Under the pieces are notes generated by a model. That model saw nothing but the letters and a program-made list of their open reading frames with translations. It ran no database searches and was not told the origin of the DNA. Positions 43,177 to 52,292 of a stretch of 54,231 bases of DNA are shown here, piece by piece. This DNA is from Lachnospiraceae bacterium (GTDB taxonomy: Bacteria; Bacillota; Clostridia; Lachnospirales; Lachnospiraceae). The number at the start of each line of letters is the position of its first letter. Within the stretch, counting starts at the first letter, position 1. The stretch lies in NCBI GenBank assembly GCA_017617395.1, contig JAFZWG010000024.1:1-54231 (forward strand), given 5' to 3'. Both the position numbers and the translations under genes were made by a program.

Positions 43177-44777
43177 GTAAGCAGGTTAGTTCCGCTCCCA
43201 AGAAAAATGCAGTGAAGCGCGATGGTGCGAAGGCTCCGCTTTCGCTCTGGCGCAAGGTGATTTACATTCTGGCGGGCGCAGCCGTTTTCGGAGTTGTGCT
43301 GTCGGTGATTCTGTTCTGCCTTGACAAGAAGCCGGCAACGGCTTCGGCGAGACTGCAGCTGACATTTGACGGCGCTGCGGAAGGCATTGCGCCGGACGGA
43401 CGGCTGTTTGACATTAACGAGCTGGCTTCGGATGAGGTCATCGAGGAGGCGCTCGCGGCCGCAGGCTTTGAAAGCCGTTACTCCGTTGAGAAGATCCGCC
43501 AGAGCCTTGTGGTGGCAGGCGCATATCCCGAGGATATCGTGAACCAGACCATGAGCTATGAGTCGCTCCTTGATTTTACGACCAATCGCACCTTGACGGC
43601 GGAGAGGTTCAACCCCACGCTGTTCTCGGTGAAACTGAATAACAACTTCGACCCGAAGATTTCGAAGAAGGACCTGGAGTCCGTTTTAAAGAGTATTCTG
43701 ACGGTTTATAAGGCAAGATTTGCGGAGTCCTACACGCAGGGCGTTCCGTCCAATACGGTGACGTTCGTGCTCTCGGATTACGACTATCCGCAGCAGCTGG
43801 AGATTCTTCAGCAGCGGCTTGCCATCGTCTCCCGCTACGCGCAGGAGATGTATGTGAAGGAGCCTACGTTTAAGTATCGCGGGGCAGGATTTAACGATAT
43901 CGTCGTGCGGCTGAATGCCCTCACAGACAGCGATATCGGCCGTCTCAACGCGAATCTCACGTTAAATGCACTTACAAAGGATCCGCAGCGTCTGCTCACG
44001 CAGTACAACTTTGAGCTTCGTGACCTGGGCAACAGCTTAAGCAAGCGTCGCACGCAGCTCTCGCTTCTTGACAAGCTGATTGCTTCCTACGAGAAGAGCG
44101 AGATTCTCTACATCAGCACGAAGGATTCGCTCACAAAGATTGACGGTGATTCGACGAAGACTTATGACGCACTCGTGGATATCCGCAGAGGCGTCGCGGA
44201 CGGCAACACGAAGCTTTCCTCGCAGATCGCTACCTACGAGCTGAAGCTCTCCGACCTGACCGGCGAGCCGGTGATGAAGGAGGACAAGACCGATAAGGGC
44301 GGCTCGGATGACGGCGCTGACGGCACCGGCGAGACCGGAGAGCAGGGTGAAGGCGACGGCACGCAGAGCGGCACCGGCGAGAACGGCAACACCGGCAACG
44401 CGGGCGAAGGCGGCACCGGCGAGAACAACTCCGGTGTAAGCAACAACGGCTCGAAGACGCCGGCGGCGAAGCTTGATATGACGGCGACGGCGGCGCAACG
44501 CGAAGCGCTCGAGAAGGAGATTGCGGCGCTCGAGGAGAAGAGCAACACCGTGATCGCGGATTTCTCGGAGATGCTGAAGGCCTGGAATTCGCAGAAGGTG
44601 AACGACACGACCATGGCGATCTCGAACGATCGTTACGATGCACAGAAGCTTGTGTCCGGCGCGTTCATCAAGAAGACGATCATGACCGCAGGCCCGATCT
44701 TTGCACTGGCGATGATTCTCTGCCTGTGCATGATCATCGCAGCGAAGAGCCGTGAGCTGAAGGCTGAGGGTAAGTAA
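43173..44777 (+). CDS. Wzz-like bitopic membrane protein, copy 2
   Basis: 534 residues with the same plan as the preceding protein: an N-terminal helix (YILAGAAVFGVVLSVILFCL), a large external helical domain, and a C-terminal helix (IFALAMILCLCMIIAA) with a short cytosolic tail. A Gly/Asn/Thr/Glu-rich low-complexity insert (about residues 377-425, repeated GTGE/GNTGNAGE) interrupts the external domain before the final coiled coil. It is likely a partner of copy 1 in a hetero-oligomer controlling glycan length. No ATPase or kinase partner is encoded nearby. Confidence 0.66.
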   Translation: MSKQVSSAPKKNAVKRDGAKAPLSLWRKVIYILAGAAVFGVVLSVILFCLDKKPATASARLQLTFDGAAEGIAPDGRLFDINELASDEVIEEALAAAGFESRYSVEKIRQSLVVAGAYPEDIVNQTMSYESLLDFTTNRTLTAERFNPTLFSVKLNNNFDPKISKKDLESVLKSILTVYKARFAESYTQGVPSNTVTFVLSDYDYPQQLEILQQRLAIVSRYAQEMYVKEPTFKYRGAGFNDIVVRLNALTDSDIGRLNANLTLNALTKDPQRLLTQYNFELRDLGNSLSKRRTQLSLLDKLIASYEKSEILYISTKDSLTKIDGDSTKTYDALVDIRRGVADGNTKLSSQIATYELKLSDLTGEPVMKEDKTDKGGSDDGADGTGETGEQGEGDGTQSGTGENGNTGNAGEGGTGENNSGVSNNGSKTPAAKLDMTATAAQREALEKEIAALEEKSNTVIADFSEMLKAWNSQKVNDTTMAISNDRYDAQKLVSGAFIKKTIMTAGPIFALAMILCLCMIIAAKSRELKAEGK

Positions 44778-44797
44778 AAGTAAGATGAGAATATGTT

Positions 44798-44830
44798 CCG
44801 GCAGGGGCGGCGCAGCCGCTTCTGTCGGAT
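44798..44830 (+). terminator. Hairpin terminator after the Wzz-like pair
   Basis: Fourteen-base-pair stem CCGGCAGGGGCGGC / GCCGCTTCTGTCGG with GT pairs and a three-base loop, followed by ATTTCT. The T-tract is short. Confidence 0.6.
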
Positions 44831-44848
44831 TTCTGGTATGCGGAGGTT

Positions 44849-44864
44849 GCGCCCGGGAGGGCGC
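44849..44864. promoter_or_regulatory. Hairpin covering the amylase ribosome site
   Basis: GCGCCC-GGGA-GGGCGC dyad. The GGGAGG that would serve as ribosome site falls in its loop and right arm, so folding could restrict translation of the next gene. Confidence 0.45.
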
Positions 44865-44876
44865 GTTTGATTGGGT

Positions 44877-46967
44877 ATGGTTGTTTCCGAGAACAATCGA
44901 AGAATTGAGAATCTGAGGGCGTTTCAGCCGGAGGCGGTGCACAGCGACGGGACGGAGATGTTCCGCTCGCCCTGCGAGCCCGAGCCGTACGATACGGTGA
45001 CGCTTACGCTTCGCGTGGGTAAAGATCAGGCGGAGCGGGCGGTTGTTGTGATTTCGGAGCGCGCGAATTGCATCGAGATGACGTGCGAACGAAGCGACGA
45101 GCGGTTTGACTGGTTCACGGCGCCGGTGGAGCTCATTGACCGGCCGATGCACTATTATTTTGAGGTGGTGACGCCGGAGTGCACGTTCCGCTATGACCGG
45201 CTCGGGTTGATGCAGATGTTCCGCGACACGACGCCGTTTGTGATCACGCCGGGATTCCACACGCCGGACTGGGCGAAGGGCGCGGTGATGTATCAGATCT
45301 TCGTCGACCGCTTCTGCAACGGCGATCCGACGAACGACGTGAAGACGGGCGAGTACTACTATATCGACCGGCAGTCGAGGCGCGTGACCGACTGGAATCA
45401 TGTGCCGGACGGGTGCGATGTGCAGGAATTTTACGGGGGCGATTTGGCGGGCGTGATCAAGAAGCTTGATTACCTGCGAAAGCTCGGGGTCGAGGTGTTG
45501 TACCTCAACCCGATCTTTGTGTCGCCGTCGAGCCACAAGTATGATATTCAGGACTATGACCATGTGGACCCGCATTTCGGCGTGATCGTCAAGGACGCGC
45601 CGCTGGGCCTTGCGGAGGGTGATACGGCAAATGCTCACTCCGCCCAGTACATTGCCCGCGTGACGAGCGAGGAAAATCTCGCCGCGAGCGACGAGCTGTT
45701 CGCGCAGCTGGTGCGCGAGGCCCACAAGCGCGGGATGCGCGTCATCATCGACGGCGTGTTCAACCACTGCGGGTCGTTCAACAAATGGCTGGACCGCGAG
45801 GGGATTTATCGCGGGGCGAAGGGCTTCGAGGACGGTGCGTACGGCGCACCGGACAGCCCGTACCGGTCATTTTTCGCGTTTTCGACCGACGAGGAGACCG
45901 GGGAGGAGACGTACGACGGCTGGTGGGGCCACGAGACGCTCCCGAAGCTCAACTACGAGACCTCGCCGAAGCTTCGCAACTACATCATGCGCATCGCGCG
46001 CAAATGGCTCTCCGCGCCGTTCTCGGTGGACGGCTGGCGCCTCGATGTGGCGGCGGACCTCGGGCACAGCGAGGAGTACAACCATCATTTCTGGAAGGAA
46101 TTCCGCAAGAACGTAAAGGCGACCAATCCGGACGCTTTGATCTTAGCGGAGCACTACGGCGATGCGACCGCGTGGCTTGCGGGCGACGAGTGGGACTCCG
46201 TGATGAACTACGATGCGTTCATGGAGCCGGTCGGCTGGTTTTTGACCGGCATGGAGAAGCACAGCGATGCGTACCGCGAGGACCTTCTGTGTAACGAGAA
46301 AGCGTTTGATTTTGCGATGCGCTGCAACATGGCGCGGTTCCAGACGGCGTCACTGCTGACGGCGATGAACGAGCTCTCGAACCACGACCATTCGCGCTTC
46401 CTTACGAGAACGAACCGCCGCGTCGGGCGGACGGAGTCGGCGGGCGCTGCGGCGGCCGGCGAGGGCGTCAACCATGCGGTGATGCGCGAGGCGGTTTTGA
46501 TGCAGATGACGTGGCCGGGCGCACCTTGCGTGTACTACGGCGACGAGGCGGGCGTGTGCGGCTGGACGGACCCGGACAACCGCAGGACGTACCCGTGGGG
46601 CCGCGAGGACGAGGACATGCTTTTGTTCCACCGCGAGATCATCCGCATTCACCGGGCGTACCGTTCGCTTCGCGTGGGCTCCCTGGTATGGCTTGCGGAG
46701 GAGCACGGGTTGTTGGCGTACGCGCGCATGATTCCGGGCGAGACGGTCATCACGGTGGTCAACAACACCGACTGCCGCAGGGATGTGCACCTTCCGGTGT
46801 GGCTTGCGGGCGTGACGGACGATGCGAGACTTGTGCGTCTGCTGCGGACCGGCGAGGACGGATTCGGCGTCGAGGCCGAGATGTACGCCGTGCGCGACGG
46901 TTATGTGACGGTGGCGGTTCCGCCGACCGGCGGCATGATTTTGAAGAATCTGCCGGTGTTTTCCTGA
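44877..46967 (+). CDS. GH13 alpha-glycosidase, neopullulanase/maltogenic amylase-like
   Basis: 696 residues without a signal peptide, so cytosolic. An N-terminal beta-sandwich (about residues 1-120, CBM34-like) precedes the GH13 barrel. Conserved regions seen are DGVFNH, GWRLDVAAD (nucleophile Asp), LILAEHYGD (acid Glu) and ELSNHDHSR. Entry motif VMYQIFVDRFCNGDP is typical of neopullulanase/cyclomaltodextrinase enzymes (GH13_20-like). It would hydrolyse maltodextrins or pullulan fragments, so it may be metabolically separate from the glycan locus. ATG at 44877 is chosen; TTG at 44871 is possible. Confidence 0.93.
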   Translation: MVVSENNRRIENLRAFQPEAVHSDGTEMFRSPCEPEPYDTVTLTLRVGKDQAERAVVVISERANCIEMTCERSDERFDWFTAPVELIDRPMHYYFEVVTPECTFRYDRLGLMQMFRDTTPFVITPGFHTPDWAKGAVMYQIFVDRFCNGDPTNDVKTGEYYYIDRQSRRVTDWNHVPDGCDVQEFYGGDLAGVIKKLDYLRKLGVEVLYLNPIFVSPSSHKYDIQDYDHVDPHFGVIVKDAPLGLAEGDTANAHSAQYIARVTSEENLAASDELFAQLVREAHKRGMRVIIDGVFNHCGSFNKWLDREGIYRGAKGFEDGAYGAPDSPYRSFFAFSTDEETGEETYDGWWGHETLPKLNYETSPKLRNYIMRIARKWLSAPFSVDGWRLDVAADLGHSEEYNHHFWKEFRKNVKATNPDALILAEHYGDATAWLAGDEWDSVMNYDAFMEPVGWFLTGMEKHSDAYREDLLCNEKAFDFAMRCNMARFQTASLLTAMNELSNHDHSRFLTRTNRRVGRTESAGAAAAGEGVNHAVMREAVLMQMTWPGAPCVYYGDEAGVCGWTDPDNRRTYPWGREDEDMLLFHREIIRIHRAYRSLRVGSLVWLAEEHGLLAYARMIPGETVITVVNNTDCRRDVHLPVWLAGVTDDARLVRLLRTGEDGFGVEAEMYAVRDGYVTVAVPPTGGMILKNLPVFS

Positions 46968-47013
46968 GCATTTTCCGACGGTTCGCGGAACGGGGGCGTT
47001 CGGCGGACGGCGA

Positions 47014-47042
47014 TTGACTTTTTACGGATTTTTCGATACAAT
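47014..47042 (+). promoter_or_regulatory. Promoter of the ABC exporter unit
   Basis: -35 TTGACT (47014-47019), 17-base spacer and -10 TACAAT (47037-47042). Confidence 0.78.
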
Positions 47043-47117
47043 GAAGCATAGCGCAGCCTGCGGGGAGCAGGCGCGGAAATGCCCGCACGAAAGCGGGCGG
47101 AGAGGATGGGTATTTAT

Positions 47118-47219
47118 ATGAATTTCTTTAGCAGGAAGAACCAGAAGAGAATCGTGTGTGCGATGGCAATCCTTCTGGTGCTGGTCATGGTTGTCTGCCT
47201 TCTTTCGTATTTGACCTGA
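47118..47219 (+). CDS. Small single-span membrane peptide
   Basis: 33 residues: a basic N-terminus (MNFFSRKNQKR) then one hydrophobic helix (about residues 13-31). GAGGATGG lies about eight bases before the ATG at 47118; an in-frame ATG at 47106 would add four residues but has no spaced ribosome site. It ends four bases before the ABC ATPase start, on the same transcript. No family recognised; it may be a transporter-associated microprotein or a translated leader. Confidence 0.62.
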   Translation: MNFFSRKNQKRIVCAMAILLVLVMVVCLLSYLT

Positions 47220-47223
47220 TACC

Positions 47224-47907
47224 ATGATCACGGTAAGCGGCATTAGTAAACAATACGGCAGGAAGGTGGTGCTGCGGGAAGCGTCGTTCACCGCGAAGCA
47301 GGGCGAGTGCGTTGCGATTGCGGGCGCGAACGGCAGCGGCAAATCCACCCTCCTTAAGATTCTGGCCGGCACCCTCAAAGCGGGTGGCGGCAGTTTCACT
47401 GCGTTCGGACATGACATGCTCAAGGAGACCTCGGAGCGCGAGCGCCTGATCGGCTATGTTCCGCAGGAAAATCCTTTGATCGCGGAGCTCACGGCGCGCG
47501 ACAATCTGCGCCTGTGGTACGCGAACAGCCGCTACGACATGAACCAGGAGCTCGAGCGCGGAACGCTTGCGATGCTCGGCATTCCGGAGTTCATCAACGT
47601 GCGCGTGGATGCGATGTCGGGCGGTATGAAGAAGCGTCTCAGCATCGGCTGTGCGGTCGCGAACGACCCGCCGGTGTTGATTCTGGACGAGCCGGATGCG
47701 GCGCTGGACCTCATCTGCAAGGAGGCCATCCGCGATTATCTCGCGGAGCACAAGCGGCGCGGCGGCATCGTGATCATCACGACGCACGACGAGGAAGCAC
47801 TCTCCATCGTGGACAAATTGATGGTGATGCAAAACGGCGTGCTGCGTGAGGTGGACCGTACCCTTCGCGGCGACGGCCTTTTGGCGGAATTGAAGAAGGG
47901 ACAGTAA
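47224..47907 (+). CDS. ABC transporter ATP-binding protein (ABC-2 type exporter)
   Basis: A 227-residue ATPase. Walker A is GANGSGKST, the signature MSGGMKKRLS, Walker B VLILDEPD and the switch His lies in ITTHDEEAL. The SGGMKKRL form is typical of ABC-2 exporters. It pairs with the two ABC-2-like permeases at 49613 and 50941 and a membrane-anchored protein between. Substrate unknown; antimicrobial peptide, lipid or polymer export are options. Confidence 0.92.
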   Translation: MITVSGISKQYGRKVVLREASFTAKQGECVAIAGANGSGKSTLLKILAGTLKAGGGSFTAFGHDMLKETSERERLIGYVPQENPLIAELTARDNLRLWYANSRYDMNQELERGTLAMLGIPEFINVRVDAMSGGMKKRLSIGCAVANDPPVLILDEPDAALDLICKEAIRDYLAEHKRRGGIVIITTHDEEALSIVDKLMVMQNGVLREVDRTLRGDGLLAELKKGQ

Positions 47908-47968
47908 TCGCTGCCGGATTGCGATGTGTCCCGGGACATGTCCGCAGGCAGTGCGTGGGAGAGTTGGT

Positions 47969-49570
47969 ATGGAGGAAAATCGGAAACTGGTTCGGCCGCC
48001 CTTCGATGAAGAAGGCAACGTCATCTGGACGGACGAGGAAAAACCGACGAAGAAAAAAGCCCTGCGGTGGTGGGTATGGCTCATCCCGGTTGGGCTTATT
48101 TGCGTTATCGGGCTCGGTGTTCTGCTCTACAAGAGCGCACACCGCAAGACGCCGCAGGAGCTGTGCCGGTCGGCGTTAAAGGATGCATTTGACGACGGGC
48201 TCGGGTACCGCGAGCCGATGATGAAGGCACTGCACATGCAGGACCTCGCGGACATCTTCTCGGAGGGTCCGACGGACATCGGCGTCTCGCTTTCGCTTCG
48301 CGACACGAACCTTACGCTCGGCGATTTCGGAGCTAAGGACGCGGATCGGAAGCTCTCGGATTACGCGGGCTTCGGCTTCGGCGTAAACATAGGTCTGGAC
48401 GGGGAAAATGTGGGCGTCGACCTGCGCGGTTCGATCAGCGCGCTGAGCCTCTCGCTTTTGAAGGCATATTACGACGGCGACACGATCTACTTTACTTCGC
48501 CGAAGCTTCTCAAGGAAGTGTTGACGGCGAAGGTTTCGGACATCCCCGGTGCGTGGGAAAATGCACCCTTATGGGAGATGCTTCCCGCGGGGCAGCGGGA
48601 CAGCGTGAAGGGCACGGCGCAGAGCGGTTTTGCGTTGCTGCAGAAGGGCTACACGCTGCTTCAGAATGTGCGCAAGGCGCTGGCGGCGACGTACCCGGCG
48701 GACGAGTCGGTCGTGGACCGGATCGTGGCGTCGATCCGCTACGAGCAGATGAAGGACGCGAAGGGGAACGAGCGCACGGAGATGGTTGTCATCGGCTCGG
48801 AGAAGGTTCCCTGCTACGTGTTCCGCATCGATGTGGATGAGGATGAATTTTACAAAATAGCCGACGTCGTGGCGAACGCGGCCGGCGGGGCCGGTGCCGC
48901 ACAGACGCTGCACGGCGCGTGGAAGCTTCGCCCGGAGGGCGACGGCAACGGCGTGAATGTGTATGCGTACGTGACGAAGGGCGGTGAGCTGGCGCGCCTG
49001 ACGGCGGAGGTGACGGGATACGCGTTGGATAAGCCTGCGACGATTCAGGCGGACCTTCAGTGCACGGGTTCGGAGGACCCGCAGGACCGGATGTATCTGA
49101 CGGTGACCGCGGACATCGACGGAAAGAAATACACCTTCGATGCGAAGAAGACCGTGACGGCATCGCGCACTCGCGTGTCCTCGAAGATCGAGCTGTCGCT
49201 ACAGCTTCCCGACATGCCGCAGTACGGCGCAAACGCGTCGATCAACTACAACGTCTCGGGCGCGATCCTGGATGTGGAGGCCAACACGGTATACGAGGGA
49301 GACACGGTCGGCACGATGCGCGTGACGGCCGAGTGCAACTATAAAAACGGCTGGGAGATGAAGTTCGATTCGCTCTCGTTCGAGGACCGCTACAACGGAA
49401 AGAGCGCGTCGTTCAGCGGGCGGATCGCATTTGCCCCGACGCAGTACGCGCCGGAGAAGCCGGAGGGCGAGCAGTACAATCTTCTGACGCTCACACCCGA
49501 TCAGGCAAACGCGATGATCCAGGAGGGCATTGATCAGCTCGAGTGGTATTACAACAAGTTTTTGCGATGA
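47969..49570 (+). CDS. Membrane-anchored extracellular protein of unknown function
   Basis: 533 residues. A charged cytosolic N-terminus (about residues 1-35) is followed by one membrane helix (WWVWLIPVGLICVIGLGVLLY) and a ~480-residue external domain with beta-strand-rich patterns. There are no cysteine clusters or catalytic motifs and no C-terminal anchor. GGGAG precedes the ATG at 47969; the frame extends to 47924 without a ribosome site. Its place between an exporter ATPase and permeases suggests a lipoprotein-like accessory or sensor for the exporter. Not recognised as a named family. Confidence 0.75.
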   Translation: MEENRKLVRPPFDEEGNVIWTDEEKPTKKKALRWWVWLIPVGLICVIGLGVLLYKSAHRKTPQELCRSALKDAFDDGLGYREPMMKALHMQDLADIFSEGPTDIGVSLSLRDTNLTLGDFGAKDADRKLSDYAGFGFGVNIGLDGENVGVDLRGSISALSLSLLKAYYDGDTIYFTSPKLLKEVLTAKVSDIPGAWENAPLWEMLPAGQRDSVKGTAQSGFALLQKGYTLLQNVRKALAATYPADESVVDRIVASIRYEQMKDAKGNERTEMVVIGSEKVPCYVFRIDVDEDEFYKIADVVANAAGGAGAAQTLHGAWKLRPEGDGNGVNVYAYVTKGGELARLTAEVTGYALDKPATIQADLQCTGSEDPQDRMYLTVTADIDGKKYTFDAKKTVTASRTRVSSKIELSLQLPDMPQYGANASINYNVSGAILDVEANTVYEGDTVGTMRVTAECNYKNGWEMKFDSLSFEDRYNGKSASFSGRIAFAPTQYAPEKPEGEQYNLLTLTPDQANAMIQEGIDQLEWYYNKFLR

Positions 49571-49612
49571 GGCATCCCGGCCTTTTTGGTCGGCAAATGA
49601 GGGTTCAATCGT

Positions 49613-50866
49613 ATGGGCAGACTGTTCCGGCGCTTCCTCGGTCTCGAGGCGAAGCGCGCACTGAAAATCGTACCGCAGTATTATCTGGGCACCTTGCTTC
49701 TGGTGACCTTGTTTGCTGCGGTCACTTTGTGCGGACAGAAGGCCCTCGGCGGGGACGAGCTGCAGGGAAGCGTGAACATTGCGCTCGTCATGAACGATGA
49801 CTATATCGAGAATTTCGGTCTGGACGTGCTGCAGTCCGCAGCGAGCGCCGCGACGGTGTTCCGCTTCAGCGAGGCGACCGAGGAGGACGGCATGGCCGGC
49901 CTTCGGGAGGGGCGCTACGACGGCGTGATGATCTTCCCGGAGAATTTTGTGGACAGCGTCTTCAGCGACAACTATGCGGGCGCCGCGAAGCTGTATTCGC
50001 CGAAAATGCTCAACAGCCTCAATCAGGGCCTGATGGAGGGTATCGTTGAGGTCGGCTGCAACCTGATCAAGGTCTCGGCGTCGCAGGTGCAGGCCGGCGT
50101 TGCGGTTGCGAGAGAGCACGGCGCGGACGACACCGACGCCTGGCGGATCCAGGACGATCTCGAGAACCTGCTGGCGGACCGCGTCATCAACCGCGAGGAG
50201 AGCTTCGTCGCGGAGGATGCCTCGGGCACGTACGGGCAGACTCTTTTACAGTACTATTTCTGCGCCGGCATCGTGATGCTTCTCATGCTCGGCGGTGTTG
50301 CGTGCGGAACGCTTCTAAAAAGCGACGCCAAATCCCTCGAGGATCAGCTTGCGATGCGCGGCATCGGCTCGCCGCTTCTCGCGCTCGCGAGATACCTCTC
50401 GGTATTGATGTTGTTCTTTGCATTTTACGTCTCGTTGTTTTTGATTTTGTACGTTGTCTGGCTCGGGTGGCCGGACACGCTGGAGCGGTATCTTGGGATC
50501 ATGAAGGTCGGCGAGCTGTGGTTCTGGTTCTGCGCGGGCATCCCCGTGCTGCTGCTTGCGGCGGCCCTGGTGCTGTTCGTGTACACGTTCGCCGCGAACC
50601 AGATCGGCGGCATTTTGCTGTTGTTCCTGATCACGGCGATCATGGGCTATGCCTCGGGCTGCATCGTTCCTTCGGCCTACCTTCCGAAGGCGGTTCGCGG
50701 GCCCGGACGGTATCTTCCGACGGCGACGATGCTCCGTGTGTCGGTCGACGGACTAAAGCAGCTTTCGAACGTGCGCGGAACGCTTGTACTGCTGGCGGAG
50801 ACGGCGGTCGCGTTCGGTGCGACGGTGGCGCTGATGGCCTGGAACCGGTGGCGCGAGCAGCGATGA
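49613..50866 (+). CDS. ABC-2 type transporter permease, first
   Basis: 417 residues. One N-terminal helix (YYLGTLLLVTLFAAVTL), an extracytoplasmic domain (about residues 45-215) and five to six C-terminal helices (from QYYFCAGIVMLLMLGGVACG) form the ABC-2 export permease plan. GAGGG precedes the ATG. It is paired with the following similar permease, so the transporter is probably a heterodimer. Confidence 0.85.
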   Translation: MGRLFRRFLGLEAKRALKIVPQYYLGTLLLVTLFAAVTLCGQKALGGDELQGSVNIALVMNDDYIENFGLDVLQSAASAATVFRFSEATEEDGMAGLREGRYDGVMIFPENFVDSVFSDNYAGAAKLYSPKMLNSLNQGLMEGIVEVGCNLIKVSASQVQAGVAVAREHGADDTDAWRIQDDLENLLADRVINREESFVAEDASGTYGQTLLQYYFCAGIVMLLMLGGVACGTLLKSDAKSLEDQLAMRGIGSPLLALARYLSVLMLFFAFYVSLFLILYVVWLGWPDTLERYLGIMKVGELWFWFCAGIPVLLLAAALVLFVYTFAANQIGGILLLFLITAIMGYASGCIVPSAYLPKAVRGPGRYLPTATMLRVSVDGLKQLSNVRGTLVLLAETAVAFGATVALMAWNRWREQR

Positions 50867-50940
50867 CGCAGACGGCAGAAAATGCAGTTTAGTAAACGAG
50901 TGTAATCGGCGAAAGCCGGTTTTGATAAGGAGTGCAGACG

Positions 50941-52197
50941 GTGGAAAATCGCGGGACAGAGCAGGGTTTTGTTCGCGGCGCGTTCGCTTCGGCGGAGGAG
51001 CTTTCTTCGTTTGCGGTCGGACGCGGGGCGAAGGTCGCCGGCGCGATCCGGCGGTTCTTCACGTGGCTGTGGCTGACGGCCAAGCGGCTTTTGAAGAAGC
51101 CTTCGTTTGTGTTGATTCTGTTGATGCTTCCCGCGGTGCTTTTGTTGTACCGCGTGCTGATCACGGAGGACGACGGCAAGCTGCATGTGGCTGTATTTTT
51201 CGAGGATAAGGACGACGTCGCCGAGACGTTTCTGGCGGAGATGACGGAGCGCGTGCCGGATGCATTTCTCTTCTACGAGTGCGAGGAAGAGGAGGATCTC
51301 TACAGCGATGTGGCGGCGGGACGCGCCGAGTGCGGGTATGTATTTTCCGAGGATATGGTCGGGAAGATCGTGTCCGGCGAGTGGCGCGGCATGATCACTG
51401 CGGTCGTTTCGGAGCGGACGATCTACGGCTCGTTCGTCAACGAGATCGTCTATGACAAGTTAAATCACGTGCTCGGCTTCGAGGTCGTGCGCGATTATCT
51501 GGTTAAAAAGAGCGGCCTGGAGATCGACGCGAAGACGGCGGCAGAGCAGCTTGGGAAGAGTTATGAGGCGGCGATGAACTCGCCGGCCATCGTGGAATAT
51601 GTCTCCGTGAGCGACATCACCGGAGAGATCGAGGAGGAGTCCGTTGCAAAGGCGGAGAGCGTGCTGACCAAGCCGATCCGCGGAACGGTCGCGATCTTCG
51701 TGCTGCTTACGGGCCTCGCGGGCCTGGTGTTCTGGTACCAGGACGACGCCGAGGGGCGCTTCCGCGTGATGGCCAGAGAGCGCCGTCCGCTGATCTCGTT
51801 TGCGTCCATCCTGCTGCCGACCGTGATGGCGGGCATCGCCGGATGGGTGTGCCTCGCGGTCTCCGGACTGTGGACCCGCACGGGCCGGGAGCTTGTGACG
51901 ATGGGCGTGTACGTGCTTTTGGTGGCTGCATTTTGCAACATCCTGCGCTTCCTGATTCCGTCGGTGCACGCGGTCTGCGCGACCATCCCGATCCTCACGC
52001 TGATCAGCTACCTGTGCTGCCCGATCCTGCTGGACGTGGCGACGATCTTCCCGGCGATCCGCTTCCTGCGCGCGGTCCTGCTGCCGCAGTACTACCTGCG
52101 CATCTACGAGGGCGCCTCGATGTGGCCGCTCGCTGCTGCTGCGTGCGCGCTTTTGGGAATCTCCGTCCTTTTGTCGGTGCCGGAGCGAAACCGTTAA
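50941..52197 (+). CDS. ABC-2 type transporter permease, second
   Basis: 418 residues from a GTG with AAGGAG eight bases upstream; the GTG at 50932 is too close to that site. Topology mirrors the first permease: a helix (FVLILLMLPAVLLLY), an external domain, then five or six helices (from VAIFVLLTGLAGLVFWY). A long N-terminal cytosolic stretch of about 45 residues precedes the first helix. It is the last gene of the exporter unit, followed by a shared terminator. Confidence 0.85.
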   Translation: MENRGTEQGFVRGAFASAEELSSFAVGRGAKVAGAIRRFFTWLWLTAKRLLKKPSFVLILLMLPAVLLLYRVLITEDDGKLHVAVFFEDKDDVAETFLAEMTERVPDAFLFYECEEEEDLYSDVAAGRAECGYVFSEDMVGKIVSGEWRGMITAVVSERTIYGSFVNEIVYDKLNHVLGFEVVRDYLVKKSGLEIDAKTAAEQLGKSYEAAMNSPAIVEYVSVSDITGEIEEESVAKAESVLTKPIRGTVAIFVLLTGLAGLVFWYQDDAEGRFRVMARERRPLISFASILLPTVMAGIAGWVCLAVSGLWTRTGRELVTMGVYVLLVAAFCNILRFLIPSVHAVCATIPILTLISYLCCPILLDVATIFPAIRFLRAVLLPQYYLRIYEGASMWPLAAAACALLGISVLLSVPERNR

Positions 52198-52230
52198 CTT
52201 CGGAAAATTCACCCTGTTACAAATCAAAAT

Positions 52231-52270
52231 GCCCGCCGCAGTTTTCACGCTGCAGCGGGCTTTGTTGTTT
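52231..52270. terminator. Terminator between exporter unit and anti-sigma gene
   Basis: Stem GCCCGCCGCAG / CTGCAGCGGGC around TTTTCACG, then TTTGTTGTTT. It lies between convergent genes and may serve both. Confidence 0.85.
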
Positions 52271-52292
52271 CTTGTCCGGTTCTGCGTCGCGA

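Noticed and set aside
44037-45767. Long antisense frame spanning the second Wzz-like gene and the amylase
   Set aside because: It runs across two plus-strand genes and an intergenic terminator, and its product is an Arg/His/Leu-rich shadow.
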